The position numbers and the translations under genes are program-made. 53,033 nucleotides of DNA from Gemmatimonadaceae bacterium (GTDB lineage Bacteria; Gemmatimonadota; Gemmatimonadetes; Gemmatimonadales; Gemmatimonadaceae): the NCBI GenBank assembly GCA_013361335.1, contig JABFYH010000051.1, forward strand, positions 1 to 53,033. Direction: 5' to 3'. Within the stretch, counting starts at the first letter, position 1, and every line of letters starts with the position of its first letter. Under the pieces are notes generated by a model. That model saw nothing but the letters and a program-made list of their open reading frames with translations, was not told the DNA's origin and searched no databases. Shown here in pieces: positions 26,543 through 36,861 of this stretch.

Positions 26543-27570
26543 ACGCACGTCGCGTCGGGCTGATCGGGTATGGGCTCGGCGGCTCGGCGTTTCATGCGCC
26601 GCTCGTCGCGGCGACGCCAGGCTTGCGGCTCGCCGCGGTGGTCACGCGCGACGCAGGCCGCCGCGCCGAGGTGGAGCGGCGCTACGACGGTGCGCGTCTG
26701 GTCGACGACGTCGATGCCCTGTGGGCGATGGCGGGTGAGCTCGACCTGGTGGTCGTCACCTCCCCGAACGTCACGCACGTGCCCTATGCGCGCGCGGCGC
26801 TCGAGGCTGGGCTGCACGTCGTCGTCGACAAGCCCTTTGCGGCGACGGCGGACGAGGCGCGGGCGATCGGCGCGTTGGCGGAGCGCATGGGACGCCTTGC
26901 GATCCCATTCCAGAACCGGCGCTGGGACGGCGACTTTCTCACCGTGCAGCGTCTGCTGCGCGACGGCGCGCTCGGCACGGTTCATCGCTTCGAGTCCCGG
27001 TTCGAGCGTCTGCGTGCGACGGCGAAGCCGGTCTGGACCCGGCCCGGCGCCGCCGAGCGGTGCGAGGGGATCGTGTACGACATCGGCAGCCATCTCATCG
27101 ATCAAGCGCTTCACCTCTTCGGTCCGGTGACCGACGTCTACGCCGAGCTGGCGCGCCGCCATCCGGAGGTCGTGGTGGAGGACGAGGCGTTCGTGTCGCT
27201 CACCCATGCGAACGGTGTGCGCAGCCATCTCTACATGAGCGCCGCTGCGGCGCAGCCGGGCGCGCGGTTCAGCGTGTGGGGCTCACGTGCGGCCTACGTG
27301 AAGCACGGCCTCGACGGCCAGGAGGCCGCGCTGCGCGCCGGCAACGTACCGGCCGGAGACGACTGGGGCGCCGAACCGCGCGAACAATGGGGCACGCTGG
27401 GCGCGGGGAGCGAGATCCATCTCGAGCCTACCGACCATGGTGCCTATCCCGCCTTCTACGCCGGTGTCGAGCGAGCGATCCGCGGTGCAGGGCCGCCGCC
27501 GGTGCGCGTGGCAGATGCCGTGGCGTATCTCGAGGTGATCGAGGCGGTGCATCGACTGGCTTCGCCCTGA
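26509..27570 (+). CDS. Gfo/Idh/MocA-family oxidoreductase
   Basis: A 353-residue NAD(P)-dependent dehydrogenase. The Rossmann motif GLIGYGLGGSAFH (about residues 16-28) and the VVDKPFA segment (the family's E/D-K-P, nicotinamide contact) define the N-terminal domain. The C-terminal substrate domain has YDIGSHLIDQALHLFG, the family's conserved GxHxxD motif. Sugars or inositols are the usual substrates, but the specific one is not readable. The ATG overlaps the ppc stop (ATGA). Residues 2-13 are encoded by a GAGCGGA-type repeat and probably add nothing to the fold. A terminator-like structure follows. Confidence 0.88.
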   Translation: MSGRAGSRTSADARRVGLIGYGLGGSAFHAPLVAATPGLRLAAVVTRDAGRRAEVERRYDGARLVDDVDALWAMAGELDLVVVTSPNVTHVPYARAALEAGLHVVVDKPFAATADEARAIGALAERMGRLAIPFQNRRWDGDFLTVQRLLRDGALGTVHRFESRFERLRATAKPVWTRPGAAERCEGIVYDIGSHLIDQALHLFGPVTDVYAELARRHPEVVVEDEAFVSLTHANGVRSHLYMSAAAAQPGARFSVWGSRAAYVKHGLDGQEAALRAGNVPAGDDWGAEPREQWGTLGAGSEIHLEPTDHGAYPAFYAGVERAIRGAGPPPVRVADAVAYLEVIEAVHRLASP

Positions 27571-27571
27571 T

Positions 27572-27613
27572 GCCCCGCCAGGCTGCCTGCGGTAGGGCGA
27601 GCATCGCTCTTTT
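27572..27613 (+). terminator. terminator-like structure after the ppc-oxidoreductase pair
   Basis: An interrupted stem (GCCCCGCCAGG with CCTGCGGTAGGGC, 27572-27598) is followed by GAGC-atc-GCTC (27599-27609) and TTTT (27610-27613). Placement 2 nt after the stop codon and the T-run support termination. Confidence 0.45.
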
Positions 27614-27737
27614 ACGCTTACAGATCTCTGTCGGGCTGGCCGTGCTTTTTTTGGCGTCGGGCAGGCATCGCGGTGCGCTCGCGGCTCCGATGGTGGGCGC
27701 GCAGCAAACAAAGAATGCACGGAGCTAAAAGATGACG

Positions 27738-27800
27738 GAACGGGCGGATCGAACAAACAAAAGCATTTTGATCCGCCGGTTCTGTGACTCTCGCCCGTTC
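27738..27800 (+). promoter_or_regulatory. two mutually exclusive hairpins upstream of the RNB ribonuclease
   Basis: 27740-27750 pairs with 27770-27780 (10 of 11) around an A-rich loop. GAACGGGC (27738-27745) pairs perfectly with GCCCGTTC (27793-27800). Both use bases 27740-27745 and cannot form together. The whole 27571-27897 gap is less GC-rich than its surroundings and holds no gene. Confidence 0.4.
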
Positions 27801-27897
27801 CATGCATGCAGTTGGCGGAAGCCACAGCCGTTGGTCTTGCGACCAGCGCCAAGAGCGTGTCAGCGAACATGATGCTTCAAGCGAGAGAGAGAAATCC

Positions 27898-29343
27898 GTG
27901 ACCGATCTCGACGCCGTCGCGCGGCAGGCGCTCACCGACAACCACTTCCAGCCCGAGCTCGACGCCGACGCTCAGCGCGAGCTCGCGACGCTGCCGTCGA
28001 CCAGCGGCCTGGGCGGCCTCCGCGACCTGTGCGATCTCGGCTGGAGCTCGATCGACAACGCCGAGTCGAAGGACCTGGATCAGATCGAGCTCGTCGACGC
28101 GCTGCCCGATGGTGGCGTCCGGCTTCGCGTCGCCATCGCCGACGTCGACGCGATCGTCCCGAAAGGCTCGGCGCTCGACCGGCACGCCGCCGCGAACGCG
28201 ACGTCGGTGTACACCGGCATCGCGGTCTATCCCATGCTCCCTCGCGAGGTGTCGGAGGGCCAGAGCTCGCTGCTCGAGGGCGCCGACCGCCCGGTCGTCG
28301 TGATCGAGCTCGAGCTGACCAGGGACGGCACCGTCCGGGCGCGCGACGTCTATCGCGCGGCCGCTCGCAATCGCGCGAAGCTGGCCTACGACAGTGTCGG
28401 CAGCTGGCTGGAAGGACGCGGCCCCGTCCCGCCCGTCGTCGCGGCGATGCCCGGGCTCGAAGAGCAGCTCTGGCTGCAGGACCGCACAGCGAGCCTCCTC
28501 AAGTCGCTGCGCGAGAAGGCCGGCGCGCTGGAGCTCGACACGGCGGAGGCGAGCGCCGTCGGCCAGAACGGGAAGGTCCAGTCGATCACCGTGACCCGGA
28601 AGAATCGGGCGCGCGATCTGATCGAGGACTTCATGATCGCCGCCAACGTCGCCATCGCGCAGTATCTCGCCGACGAGCAGCGCTCCGCCATCCGACGCGT
28701 GGTGCGCGTGCCGCGGCGCTGGGATCGGATCGTCGCGCTCGCGGCGACCTTCGGTGGCACCCTGCCGGCGACGCCGGATGCGCGCGCGCTCGCCGATTTT
28801 CTCGCCGTACGGCGCGCGGCCGATCCGCTGCGCTTCCCCGACCTGTCGCTCAGCATCGTGAAGCTGCTCGGGCCGGGCGAGTACGTCCTCGACCGTCCCG
28901 GCGCGGCGGACGACGAAGGCCACTTCGGCCTGGCGGCGCACGACTACTCGCACGCGACCGCGCCGAACCGCCGCTACGCCGATCTCGTCACGCAGCGCCT
29001 CGTGAAGGCGGCGATCGCCGGCGCCCCGGCCCCCTACTCCGACGACGAGCTGGCGGCCATCGCGCAGCTCTGCACCGAGCGCGAGAATGCGGCGAACCGC
29101 GTCGAGCGCGTCACCCGCAAGGCCGCCGCCGCGCTCCTCCTCGCGCCCCGCATCGGCAGCGTCTTCGACGCGATCGTCACCGGGGTCAACAAGGATGGCA
29201 CCTACGTCCGCCTGCTCTCTCCGCCGGCCGAGGGGCGCGTCGTGCACGGCGAGGCGGGGATGGACGTCGGCGAGCGCGTGCGAGTGAAGCTCGTCGCCAC
29301 CGATCCCCGTCGCGGCTTCATCGATTTTGCCGGCGTATCGTGA
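27898..29343 (+). CDS. RNB-domain exoribonuclease (short RNase II/R family)
   Basis: A 481-residue 3'-5' exoribonuclease-like protein. The GTG at 27898 follows a GAGAGAGA purine run and begins the conserved part; an in-frame ATG at 27784 would add sequence without conservation. The catalytic motif reads SIDNAESKDLDQIE, so the fourth Asp of the usual DxxxxxDxDD cluster is Gln. From memory this is common in this short subfamily. The RNB core runs to about residue 395 (HDYSHATAPNRRYADL), and an S1-like fold closes the protein (GSVFDAIVTGVNKDGTYVRL). No N-terminal cold-shock domains are present. RNA decay is the likely role. Confidence 0.87.
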   Translation: MTDLDAVARQALTDNHFQPELDADAQRELATLPSTSGLGGLRDLCDLGWSSIDNAESKDLDQIELVDALPDGGVRLRVAIADVDAIVPKGSALDRHAAANATSVYTGIAVYPMLPREVSEGQSSLLEGADRPVVVIELELTRDGTVRARDVYRAAARNRAKLAYDSVGSWLEGRGPVPPVVAAMPGLEEQLWLQDRTASLLKSLREKAGALELDTAEASAVGQNGKVQSITVTRKNRARDLIEDFMIAANVAIAQYLADEQRSAIRRVVRVPRRWDRIVALAATFGGTLPATPDARALADFLAVRRAADPLRFPDLSLSIVKLLGPGEYVLDRPGAADDEGHFGLAAHDYSHATAPNRRYADLVTQRLVKAAIAGAPAPYSDDELAAIAQLCTERENAANRVERVTRKAAAALLLAPRIGSVFDAIVTGVNKDGTYVRLLSPPAEGRVVHGEAGMDVGERVRVKLVATDPRRGFIDFAGVS

Positions 29344-30965
<1,622 letters not shown>

Positions 30966-30969
<4 letters not shown>

Positions 30970-31868
30970 GAGCCCTTCACCGCGTGGCCGCCGAACTCGT
31001 TGCGCAGGGCGGCGATGACCTTCCCACCGAACGAATCCTCCTGGCGAGAGCGGAGCCGCATCAGCAACGAGAGCGTGATCACCGGCGCCGGCACGTCCTC
31101 CTCGATCGCTTCCGCCACCGTCCATCGGCCCTCGCCGGAGTCGGCGACGTAGCCCTTCAGCTTGTCCAGTCGCGGGTCCTTCTCGAAGGCTCGCACGGCG
31201 AGCTCGTTCAGCCACGAGCGGACGACGCTGCCGTGCTGCCACAGCTCGGCGATGCCGTGCAGGTCGAGCTCCGGATACTTCTTCGACTGGCCGAGGATCT
31301 CGTAGCCTTCGGCGAACGCCTGCAGCATCCCGTACTCGATGCCGTTGTGCACCATCTTGACGTAGTGCCCCGCGCCCGGCGGGCCGACGTGCATGTAGCC
31401 CCCGTTCTGCGCCAGGGAAAGGAAGATCGGCTCGCAGCGCTTCACCGCCGCCGTCTCGCCGCCGACCATGAGGCAGTAGCCGTTCTCCAGCCCCCAGATG
31501 CCCCCGCTGGTGCCGGCGTCGATGAAGGAGATGTTCTTCGCCGCGAGCCGCTCGGCGCGCGCGCGCGTCTCCTTGTAGTTCGAGTTGCCGCCGTCGATGA
31601 TGATGTCGCCGGGTTGCAGGCCGCCGAGCAACGCGTCGATCGTGTCGTCGACCGGCTTGCCCGCCGGCACCATGATCCAGACGATGCGCGGCGCGGCGAG
31701 CTGGCGGATGACGTCGGACAGGTCCTTCGCCGCCGCGCCGCCCTGCGCCACGTACTTGGCCACCGTCTCGGCCTGCCGGTCGTAGACGACCACCTTGTGG
31801 CCGTCGCGCAGAAGCCGCGCGCTCATGTTGCCGCCCATCTTCCCCAGGCCGATCATCGCGAGCTGCAT
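30966..31868 (-). CDS. gnd: 6-phosphogluconate dehydrogenase, short (decarboxylating) form
   Basis: Oxidatively decarboxylates 6-phosphogluconate to ribulose-5-phosphate. The 300-residue length marks the short NAD(P)-type family rather than the 470-residue form. Motifs: GLGKMGGNMSARL (cofactor), GGNSNYKETRARA and GAGHYVKMVHNGIEYG (catalytic Lys). The ATG at 31868 is chosen because the Rossmann motif begins six residues later; the in-frame sequence upstream lies in a repeat-containing gap. First of the gnd-zwf pair. Confidence 0.95.
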
Positions 31869-31904
31869 CGTCAGTCCAATTTGTGGGTGGTCGTGAAGGA
31901 TATC

Positions 31905-31973
31905 GAGTGAGCGGTCGAGTGGAGGGGCGTTACGGCACACCGCTCATCCGCTCCGCCGCTCGTCCGGTCCCCC
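31905..31973. repeat. GAGCGGA-type inverted repeat (copy C)
   Basis: Left arm 31905-31930 (GAGTGAGCGGTCGAGTGGAG...) and right arm 31939-31973 (CCGCTCATCCGCTC...CCGCTCGTCCGG) are imperfect inverse copies. It fills the gap between gnd and the cyclase gene and runs into the cyclase 3' end, encoding its last residues (DERRSG) and stop. Confidence 0.65.
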
Positions 31974-32597
31974 GATCAGCACCGCCCGTGCCGGCGCCCC
32001 ATCCAACCCCGCGAGCCGCAACGGCAGACACCGGAAGTCGTAGTCGCCCGGCGACGGCTCGGTCAGCATCAAGCCCTCAACGATCACCACCCCCGCGCCC
32101 AGCAGCGTGCGGTGCGTGCGGTGATGCCCCGAGTGGAACTGCTCGACCGACAGATAATCCACACCCACGAGCTTCACGCCGAGCGACACGAGATACGCCG
32201 CGCCGTCGGGGGCGACGAAGGTGTAGTCGGGATGGAACTCGCTGCTGCCGCTCGACAGCCACGCCGAGTTGCGCGTGCGGATCAACAGCCGCGTCACCCC
32301 GCGCAGGTCGTGCGCGCGCAACTCCGCTTCACCAACGCTCTTCACCGAGTCGTCCATCGCGATCAGCCGCGCGGGACCCATCAGCAGGTCGAGCGGCAGC
32401 GCGTCGACTCCGGCGCCGTCGTCGAAGAAGTGCTTCGGCGCGTCGACGTGCGTGCCGGTGTGCGACCCGAGATCGAGTCGCGAGACGTTGGCGCCGGCGC
32501 CCTTCGAGATCGCCTGCTGCGCCGAGATGTCGATCGTCGGGTTGCCGGGGTAGACCACGCCCCCGGAGCGGATCGGGACGGAGATGTCGTGAATCAT
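31944..32597 (-). CDS. cyclase family protein (kynurenine formamidase-like)
   Basis: A 217-residue metal-dependent hydrolase of the cyclase/KynB fold. The metal site motif HTGTHVDAPKHFF (about residues 45-57) is intact, with further conserved residues in GVDYLSVEQF and the later histidines (SGHHRTHRTLL). KynB hydrolyses N-formylkynurenine, but no tryptophan-degradation gene is adjacent, so only the general amide/ester hydrolase class is supported. The ATG overlaps the stop of the acyl-CoA dehydrogenase. The C-terminal DERRSG comes from a repeat. Confidence 0.82.
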   Translation of the reverse strand: MIHDISVPIRSGGVVYPGNPTIDISAQQAISKGAGANVSRLDLGSHTGTHVDAPKHFFDDGAGVDALPLDLLMGPARLIAMDDSVKSVGEAELRAHDLRGVTRLLIRTRNSAWLSSGSSEFHPDYTFVAPDGAAYLVSLGVKLVGVDYLSVEQFHSGHHRTHRTLLGAGVVIVEGLMLTEPSPGDYDFRCLPLRLAGLDGAPARAVLIGGPDERRSG

Positions 32598-34438
32598 CGG
32601 ATGAGCGGATGAGCGGATGAACGGTGGAGCGGTGAAGCGGAGCCGTCGTGACGCTCCTCCGCTCCTCCGTTCACCCGTTCCCCCGGCAGGATTGCGTCTT
32701 CTACCCCGTAACCCCCGCGCTCGCGGACGGCACGAGCCACGCCGCGCCGGAGCTCGTCCTGCGCGCTCTCGAGCGCGAGGCGGCTGGCGCGAAACCGCCG
32801 CCCCGCTTCGACGACGAACAGGTCGCACAACCCCAGCTCGTGCGCGCAGGCCTCCGCCCCCCGCTCGGCGAGGAGCTGCTGCGTGCGCGCGAGCACGCAC
32901 GCGGTGGCGAACAGCTCGATCGCCATGTCGCTGAGCCGCTCCAGCTCCTGCTGCCGGTCGATGATCTCCTTCCGATACGCACGGATCACCCGCTGCGCCG
33001 CATCCTTCATCTCGGCCACGTGCTTCTCGAAGTGCCGCGCGTGCCCGGTGAGTCGCTCGTGGAGCTCGACGTCGAGCGTCGGCGTCGAGCCGAACCGGCT
33101 CGCGACGCGCGACGCGGCGAAGCCCGAGATCATACCAAGGTTCCGCAGCGGCCGGCGCAGCGCGATCCCCAGCTCCTTGAGCTGCGCCGCCGGCGCCTGG
33201 ATCCCGTTGAGCGAGATGAACAGCCGCAGGATCTCGTTCGTCCCCTCGAAGATCCGGTTGATCCGCGCATCGCGGAGCTGGCGCTCGTATGGATACGGCT
33301 TGACGTAGCCGCGCCCGCCCGCCACCTGCACCATCTCGTCCGCCGTGCGCCAGAGCATCTCGCTCGCGAACACCTTGCAGCACGCCGCCTCCAGCGCGTA
33401 CTCCCCGTCGGGATGCTCCGCCAGCCGCGTCAGCTCGCCGAGCATCGCGTCGGCGGCGTAGACGTCGCTCGCCGCGCGGGCGATCTTGCGCTGCGTGATC
33501 TCGAAGTCGGCGATGGGACGGCCGAACTGTACGCGCCCCTCGGCGAACGTCACCATCTCCGCGAGCAGCGCCTTGGTGCCGGCGGTACAGCCCGCGGCGA
33601 GCGTCATGCGGCCGCCGTTGAGCACCTTCACGGCGACGCCGAATCCCTTGCCCACCGTGCCCAGCACGTGGTCCGCCGGGACGCGGAGATTCTCGTACAC
33701 GAGCTCCGCCTGCGTCGAGCCGCGGATGCCCAGCTTGCGCACCGTACCGGCGACGCGGAAGCCGGGCATGTCCGGGCGGATGATGAAGGCGGTCGGCCGC
33801 AGCACCGTCTTCCCGCCGCGTAACACGGGCGCCTGCGCGAAGGTCGCGATCACGCCGGCGCGATGCCCGTTGCCGATCCAGTGCTTCCGGCCCGTCAGCG
33901 ACCACGTGCCGTCGGCGTTGGGCTGCGCCTGGGTGACGATGTTCTGCGCGTCGGATCCGGTCTCCGGCTCGGTGAGCGCGTACGCGGCCAGCGTCTCGCC
34001 ACGCGCGAGCATCGGCAGGTATCGCGCCTTCTGCGCCGGCGTCCCGAACAGCACGATCGCCTTGGAGCCGAGGCCGCAGTGGACGCCGAGCAGCACCCCG
34101 ATGGCGGCGTCGACGCTGGAGATCGCGCCGAACACGTGCGCGTACGCGGCGGCCGAGAGCCCCAGCCCACCATACTCGCGCGGGATGGAGAGCCCCATCC
34201 AGCCGCCGTCGGCCAACGCGCGGATCGTCTCCTCGGGGACGGTCTCCTCGTCGTCGAACCGCGCGGGATCGATCACACCGGTGTCGCGCAGTCGTGCGAG
34301 ATCCGCCAGCAGCCGGCGCACCGTCCGCGCTTCGTCCGGATCACGCGCCTCGAGGGAGGCGGGGAAGGGAAAGAGCAGATCGTCGTGAATCGCGCCGGCG
34401 AAGAGGCCTCGGACGAAGGAGGGGGCGTCGTCGCTCAT
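32594..34438 (-). CDS. acyl-CoA dehydrogenase, long (ACAD9/VLCAD-like) form
   Basis: A 614-residue FAD enzyme that introduces the alpha,beta double bond into acyl-CoA and passes electrons to ETF. Motifs: LTEPETGSDAQNI (FAD contact), GRKHWIGNG, FGRPIADFEITQRKIA, and RIFEGTNEI with the catalytic Glu of this branch. A C-terminal helical extension of about 170 residues is typical of VLCAD-like members. The ATG at 34438 is preceded, 7 nt away, by TAACCT. The last residues (from about GERVNGGAEERHD onward) are encoded by a GAGCGGA-type inverted repeat rather than by conserved sequence. First of a four-gene minus-strand run with the cyclase, gnd and zwf. Confidence 0.92.
   Translation of the reverse strand: MSDDAPSFVRGLFAGAIHDDLLFPFPASLEARDPDEARTVRRLLADLARLRDTGVIDPARFDDEETVPEETIRALADGGWMGLSIPREYGGLGLSAAAYAHVFGAISSVDAAIGVLLGVHCGLGSKAIVLFGTPAQKARYLPMLARGETLAAYALTEPETGSDAQNIVTQAQPNADGTWSLTGRKHWIGNGHRAGVIATFAQAPVLRGGKTVLRPTAFIIRPDMPGFRVAGTVRKLGIRGSTQAELVYENLRVPADHVLGTVGKGFGVAVKVLNGGRMTLAAGCTAGTKALLAEMVTFAEGRVQFGRPIADFEITQRKIARAASDVYAADAMLGELTRLAEHPDGEYALEAACCKVFASEMLWRTADEMVQVAGGRGYVKPYPYERQLRDARINRIFEGTNEILRLFISLNGIQAPAAQLKELGIALRRPLRNLGMISGFAASRVASRFGSTPTLDVELHERLTGHARHFEKHVAEMKDAAQRVIRAYRKEIIDRQQELERLSDMAIELFATACVLARTQQLLAERGAEACAHELGLCDLFVVEAGRRFRASRLALESAQDELRRGVARAVRERGGYGVEDAILPGERVNGGAEERHDGSASPLHRSSAHPLIR
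32598..32684. repeat. GAGCGGA-type inverted repeat (copy D)
   Basis: Left arm 32598-32643 (GGATGAGCGGATGAGCGGAT...), short spacer, right arm 32652-32684 (CGCTCCTCCGCTCCTCCG...). The inner 25 nt pair at 21 positions by my alignment. It covers the acyl-CoA dehydrogenase 3' end, starts next to the cyclase start codon, and is translated as the dehydrogenase tail. Confidence 0.7.
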
Positions 34439-34445
34439 TCGCCGA

Positions 34446-34451
34446 AGGTTA
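34446..34451 (-). promoter_or_regulatory. putative -10 box (TAACCT) for a leaderless acyl-CoA dehydrogenase transcript
   Basis: On the minus strand TAACCT is followed by 7 nt and the ATG at 34438. No ribosome binding site is seen in the interval. The -35 region is unconvincing. Confidence 0.4.
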
Positions 34452-34551
34452 GGCACCGCGCGGTCGCGACACCAGCGCGGCGGGCTCGACATTGGGACGG
34501 ACTGTGATTCACGCCGTTGCGTGGGCCCGGCGCGCCGAGAAGCTTTCAAGG

Positions 34552-35364
34552 ATGACTCCTCCATCCATTCGCGCGGCCGGTGTGGCGGCGCTCTCGGCCA
34601 TGATCCTGTTCGCCGCCTGCTCGCGCGGGTCGTCGACCTCCAGCGCGCCGGCGCCGGCGCGCGTCACCACCCGCTACGCCGACGGCGGCGACGTCGTGGA
34701 AGCCATGCACGCGCGCTACGCGGGAAAGTGGTATCGCACGCTCACCTTCCGGCAGAAGACGTCGAGGCTGCTTCCGAACAACACGTGGAAGGTCGAGACC
34801 TGGTACGAGTCGATCCGGGTGCCCGGCCGGTTGCGGATCGACTTCGATCCGATGTCGGCGGGCAATGGCGTGCTCTACGCGCGCGACAGCCAGTTCGTCG
34901 CGTCGAACGGTCGCGTCATCCAGAGCAGCCCCGGCATCAACGACCTGCTGCTGCTCGGCTTCGACGTCTACGTCAACACGCCGTCCCGTACCGAGGCGCT
35001 GATGCGCCGCCAGGGGATCGATCTGAGCCGCGTGCACGAGGACACCTTCGACGACCGGCCGATGATCGTGATCGGCGCCCTGCGCGGCGACCTCCGCCGC
35101 AAGCAGGTGTGGATCGACGCCGAGCGGCTGTACTTCGTCCGCCTCCTCGAGCCGGCGCGCGCCGACTCGAGCAAGCTGCAGGACATCCGCTTCGCGAACT
35201 ACGAGCGCCGCGGCGACGCCTGGCTCTCGCCGCGCGTGGAGATCTATAACGACGGGAAGCTGGTGTTCTACGAGGACTACAGCGACGTGAAGACAGACGT
35301 GCCGGTGGACGAATCGCTGTTCGATCCGACGCCCTGGAAGAATCCAAAGCATTGGATGCGCTGA
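34552..35364 (+). CDS. outer-membrane lipoprotein-sorting-like lipoprotein
   Basis: A 270-residue lipoprotein. The signal peptide ends in a lipobox (ILFAAC, lipidated Cys near residue 23), followed by a Ser/Ala/Pro linker. The body is rich in alternating beta strands with LRIDFDPMSAGNGVLYARDSQ and QVWIDAERLYFVRLLE, resembling LolA/LolB-fold carrier proteins that bind acyl chains. The ATG at 34552 (AAGG just upstream) is chosen because it starts the signal peptide. Divergent from the acyl-CoA dehydrogenase. No transport partner is adjacent. Confidence 0.7.
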   Translation: MTPPSIRAAGVAALSAMILFAACSRGSSTSSAPAPARVTTRYADGGDVVEAMHARYAGKWYRTLTFRQKTSRLLPNNTWKVETWYESIRVPGRLRIDFDPMSAGNGVLYARDSQFVASNGRVIQSSPGINDLLLLGFDVYVNTPSRTEALMRRQGIDLSRVHEDTFDDRPMIVIGALRGDLRRKQVWIDAERLYFVRLLEPARADSSKLQDIRFANYERRGDAWLSPRVEIYNDGKLVFYEDYSDVKTDVPVDESLFDPTPWKNPKHWMR

Positions 35365-35529
35365 CGCGCGGCGGGTGAGGCTCCGCCCCTCACGCCCTTA
35401 CCCAACCGATAACCGCCACCATATTCCCACGCCGTACGCCTCCCGCCGCGACGCCGCACGGCGCGCCGTACCCCTCACGCCGTCCGACAGCGCGCCCGAC
35501 CCGCGCCCGACCCGCCCCCGACACCCCCA

Positions 35530-36861
35530 ATGCGCCTCCGCTCTCTCCTCCTTGCCCTGATCGCTCCCGCCTCCATCGCCGCGCAGCAGATCCAGCCGGC
35601 CAAGGGAACGGTCGTCCTGAAAGCCGCGCGGCTCATCGACGGCACCGGGGCCGCCCCCGTCCAGAACGGCGTCGTCGTCGTCACCGACGACAGAATCGTG
35701 GCCGCGGGTGCGGAAGGGACGGTGAGCGTGCCGACCGGTGCGCGAGTCGTCGACCTCGGCGACGCCACGCTCCTGCCCGGGTTCATCGACGCGCACACCC
35801 ACATCATCGGGCGGCCGCTGTCGGATCCCAAGTCGGACGACGCCGGCGTGAAGGACTACCCCGGCTACGCGGCGATCAGGGGCGTCGAGAACGCGCGCAA
35901 GACGCTGATGGCCGGCTTCACCAGCATTCGCGTCCTCGGCTCCCCCGACTTCAACGACGTCGCGCTGCGGCAGGCGATCACCGACGGCGTCGTGCCCGGC
36001 CCGCGCATCGAAACGGCCGCCCACTCCTTCGGCATCACCGGCGGGCACTGCGACGAGAACGGCTACAAGCCGGGCCTCCAGGATGCCGACTACCGCACCG
36101 GCGTCGCCGACGGCGCCGACGAAGGGCGGAAGGCGGTGCGCTACCAGGTGAAGTACGGCGCCGACGTGATCAAGATCTGCGCGACCGGCGGCGTGCTCTC
36201 CGAGGGCGACGCGGTCGGCGCGACGCAGTACACGCTGGAGGAGATGAAGGCGATCGTCGACGAAGCGGCGAAGCTCGACCGCAAGGTCGCGGCGCATGCC
36301 CACGGCACCGAGGGGATCAAGCTCGCCGTCCGCGCGGGCGTCGCGTCCATCGAGCACGGCTCCTTCCTCGACGAGGAGGGGGCGAAGCTCATGGTGCAGC
36401 ACGGCACCTACCTCGTCCCCACCATCAGCGCCGGCGAGTTCACCGAGAACGCGGCCAGGAGCGGCCGCCTCACGGGGCTCCGCGCCGAGAAGGCGCTTGC
36501 CGCCGCGCAGGGGATGCGGAATGCGGTGCGCATCGCGCAGCGCACGGGCGTGCCCATCGCCCTCGGCACCGACGCGGGTGTCGGCGAGCACGGGGCGAAC
36601 GGCCACGAGTTCACGCTGATGGTGATGTGGGGCGGGCTCACCCCGATGCAGTCCATCGTCGCCGGCACCTCGAGCGCGGCCAAGCTCCTCGGTTGGGACA
36701 AACGCGTCGGCACGCTGAGCGCGGGCAAGTGGGCCGACATCGTCGCCGTCCCGGGTGATCCGACGCGCGACATCACGGTGATGGAGAAGCCGAGCTTCGT
36801 GATGAAAGGGGGCGTCGTCTACAAGCAGCCACAGGCAGGACGCACGACCGCGCTCCGATGA
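35530..36861 (+). CDS. secreted amidohydrolase family protein (imidazolonepropionase/M38-like)
   Basis: A 443-residue metal-dependent hydrolase with a signal peptide (cleavage near residue 18, SIAAQ). Motifs in order: PGFIDAHTHI (HxH metal ligands), the VIKICATGG strand with the bridging Lys, AHAHG and SIEHGSFLD histidines, and GTDAG with the catalytic Asp. Secreted members of this group are often prolidase-like dipeptidases. The 165-nt gap before it holds no gene. After it lies a 551-nt stretch without a convincing gene. Confidence 0.88.
   Translation: MRLRSLLLALIAPASIAAQQIQPAKGTVVLKAARLIDGTGAAPVQNGVVVVTDDRIVAAGAEGTVSVPTGARVVDLGDATLLPGFIDAHTHIIGRPLSDPKSDDAGVKDYPGYAAIRGVENARKTLMAGFTSIRVLGSPDFNDVALRQAITDGVVPGPRIETAAHSFGITGGHCDENGYKPGLQDADYRTGVADGADEGRKAVRYQVKYGADVIKICATGGVLSEGDAVGATQYTLEEMKAIVDEAAKLDRKVAAHAHGTEGIKLAVRAGVASIEHGSFLDEEGAKLMVQHGTYLVPTISAGEFTENAARSGRLTGLRAEKALAAAQGMRNAVRIAQRTGVPIALGTDAGVGEHGANGHEFTLMVMWGGLTPMQSIVAGTSSAAKLLGWDKRVGTLSAGKWADIVAVPGDPTRDITVMEKPSFVMKGGVVYKQPQAGRTTALR

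Noticed and set aside
23882..26548. 888-residue open frame antisense to ppc
   Set aside because: A GC-rich shadow: Arg/Ala/His-rich, no motifs, entirely opposite a clearly conserved enzyme.
32598..32684. CRISPR-like array from the GAGCGGA units
   Set aside because: Units are 8 nt with no spacers between them, arranged as inverted arms. This is not a CRISPR structure.
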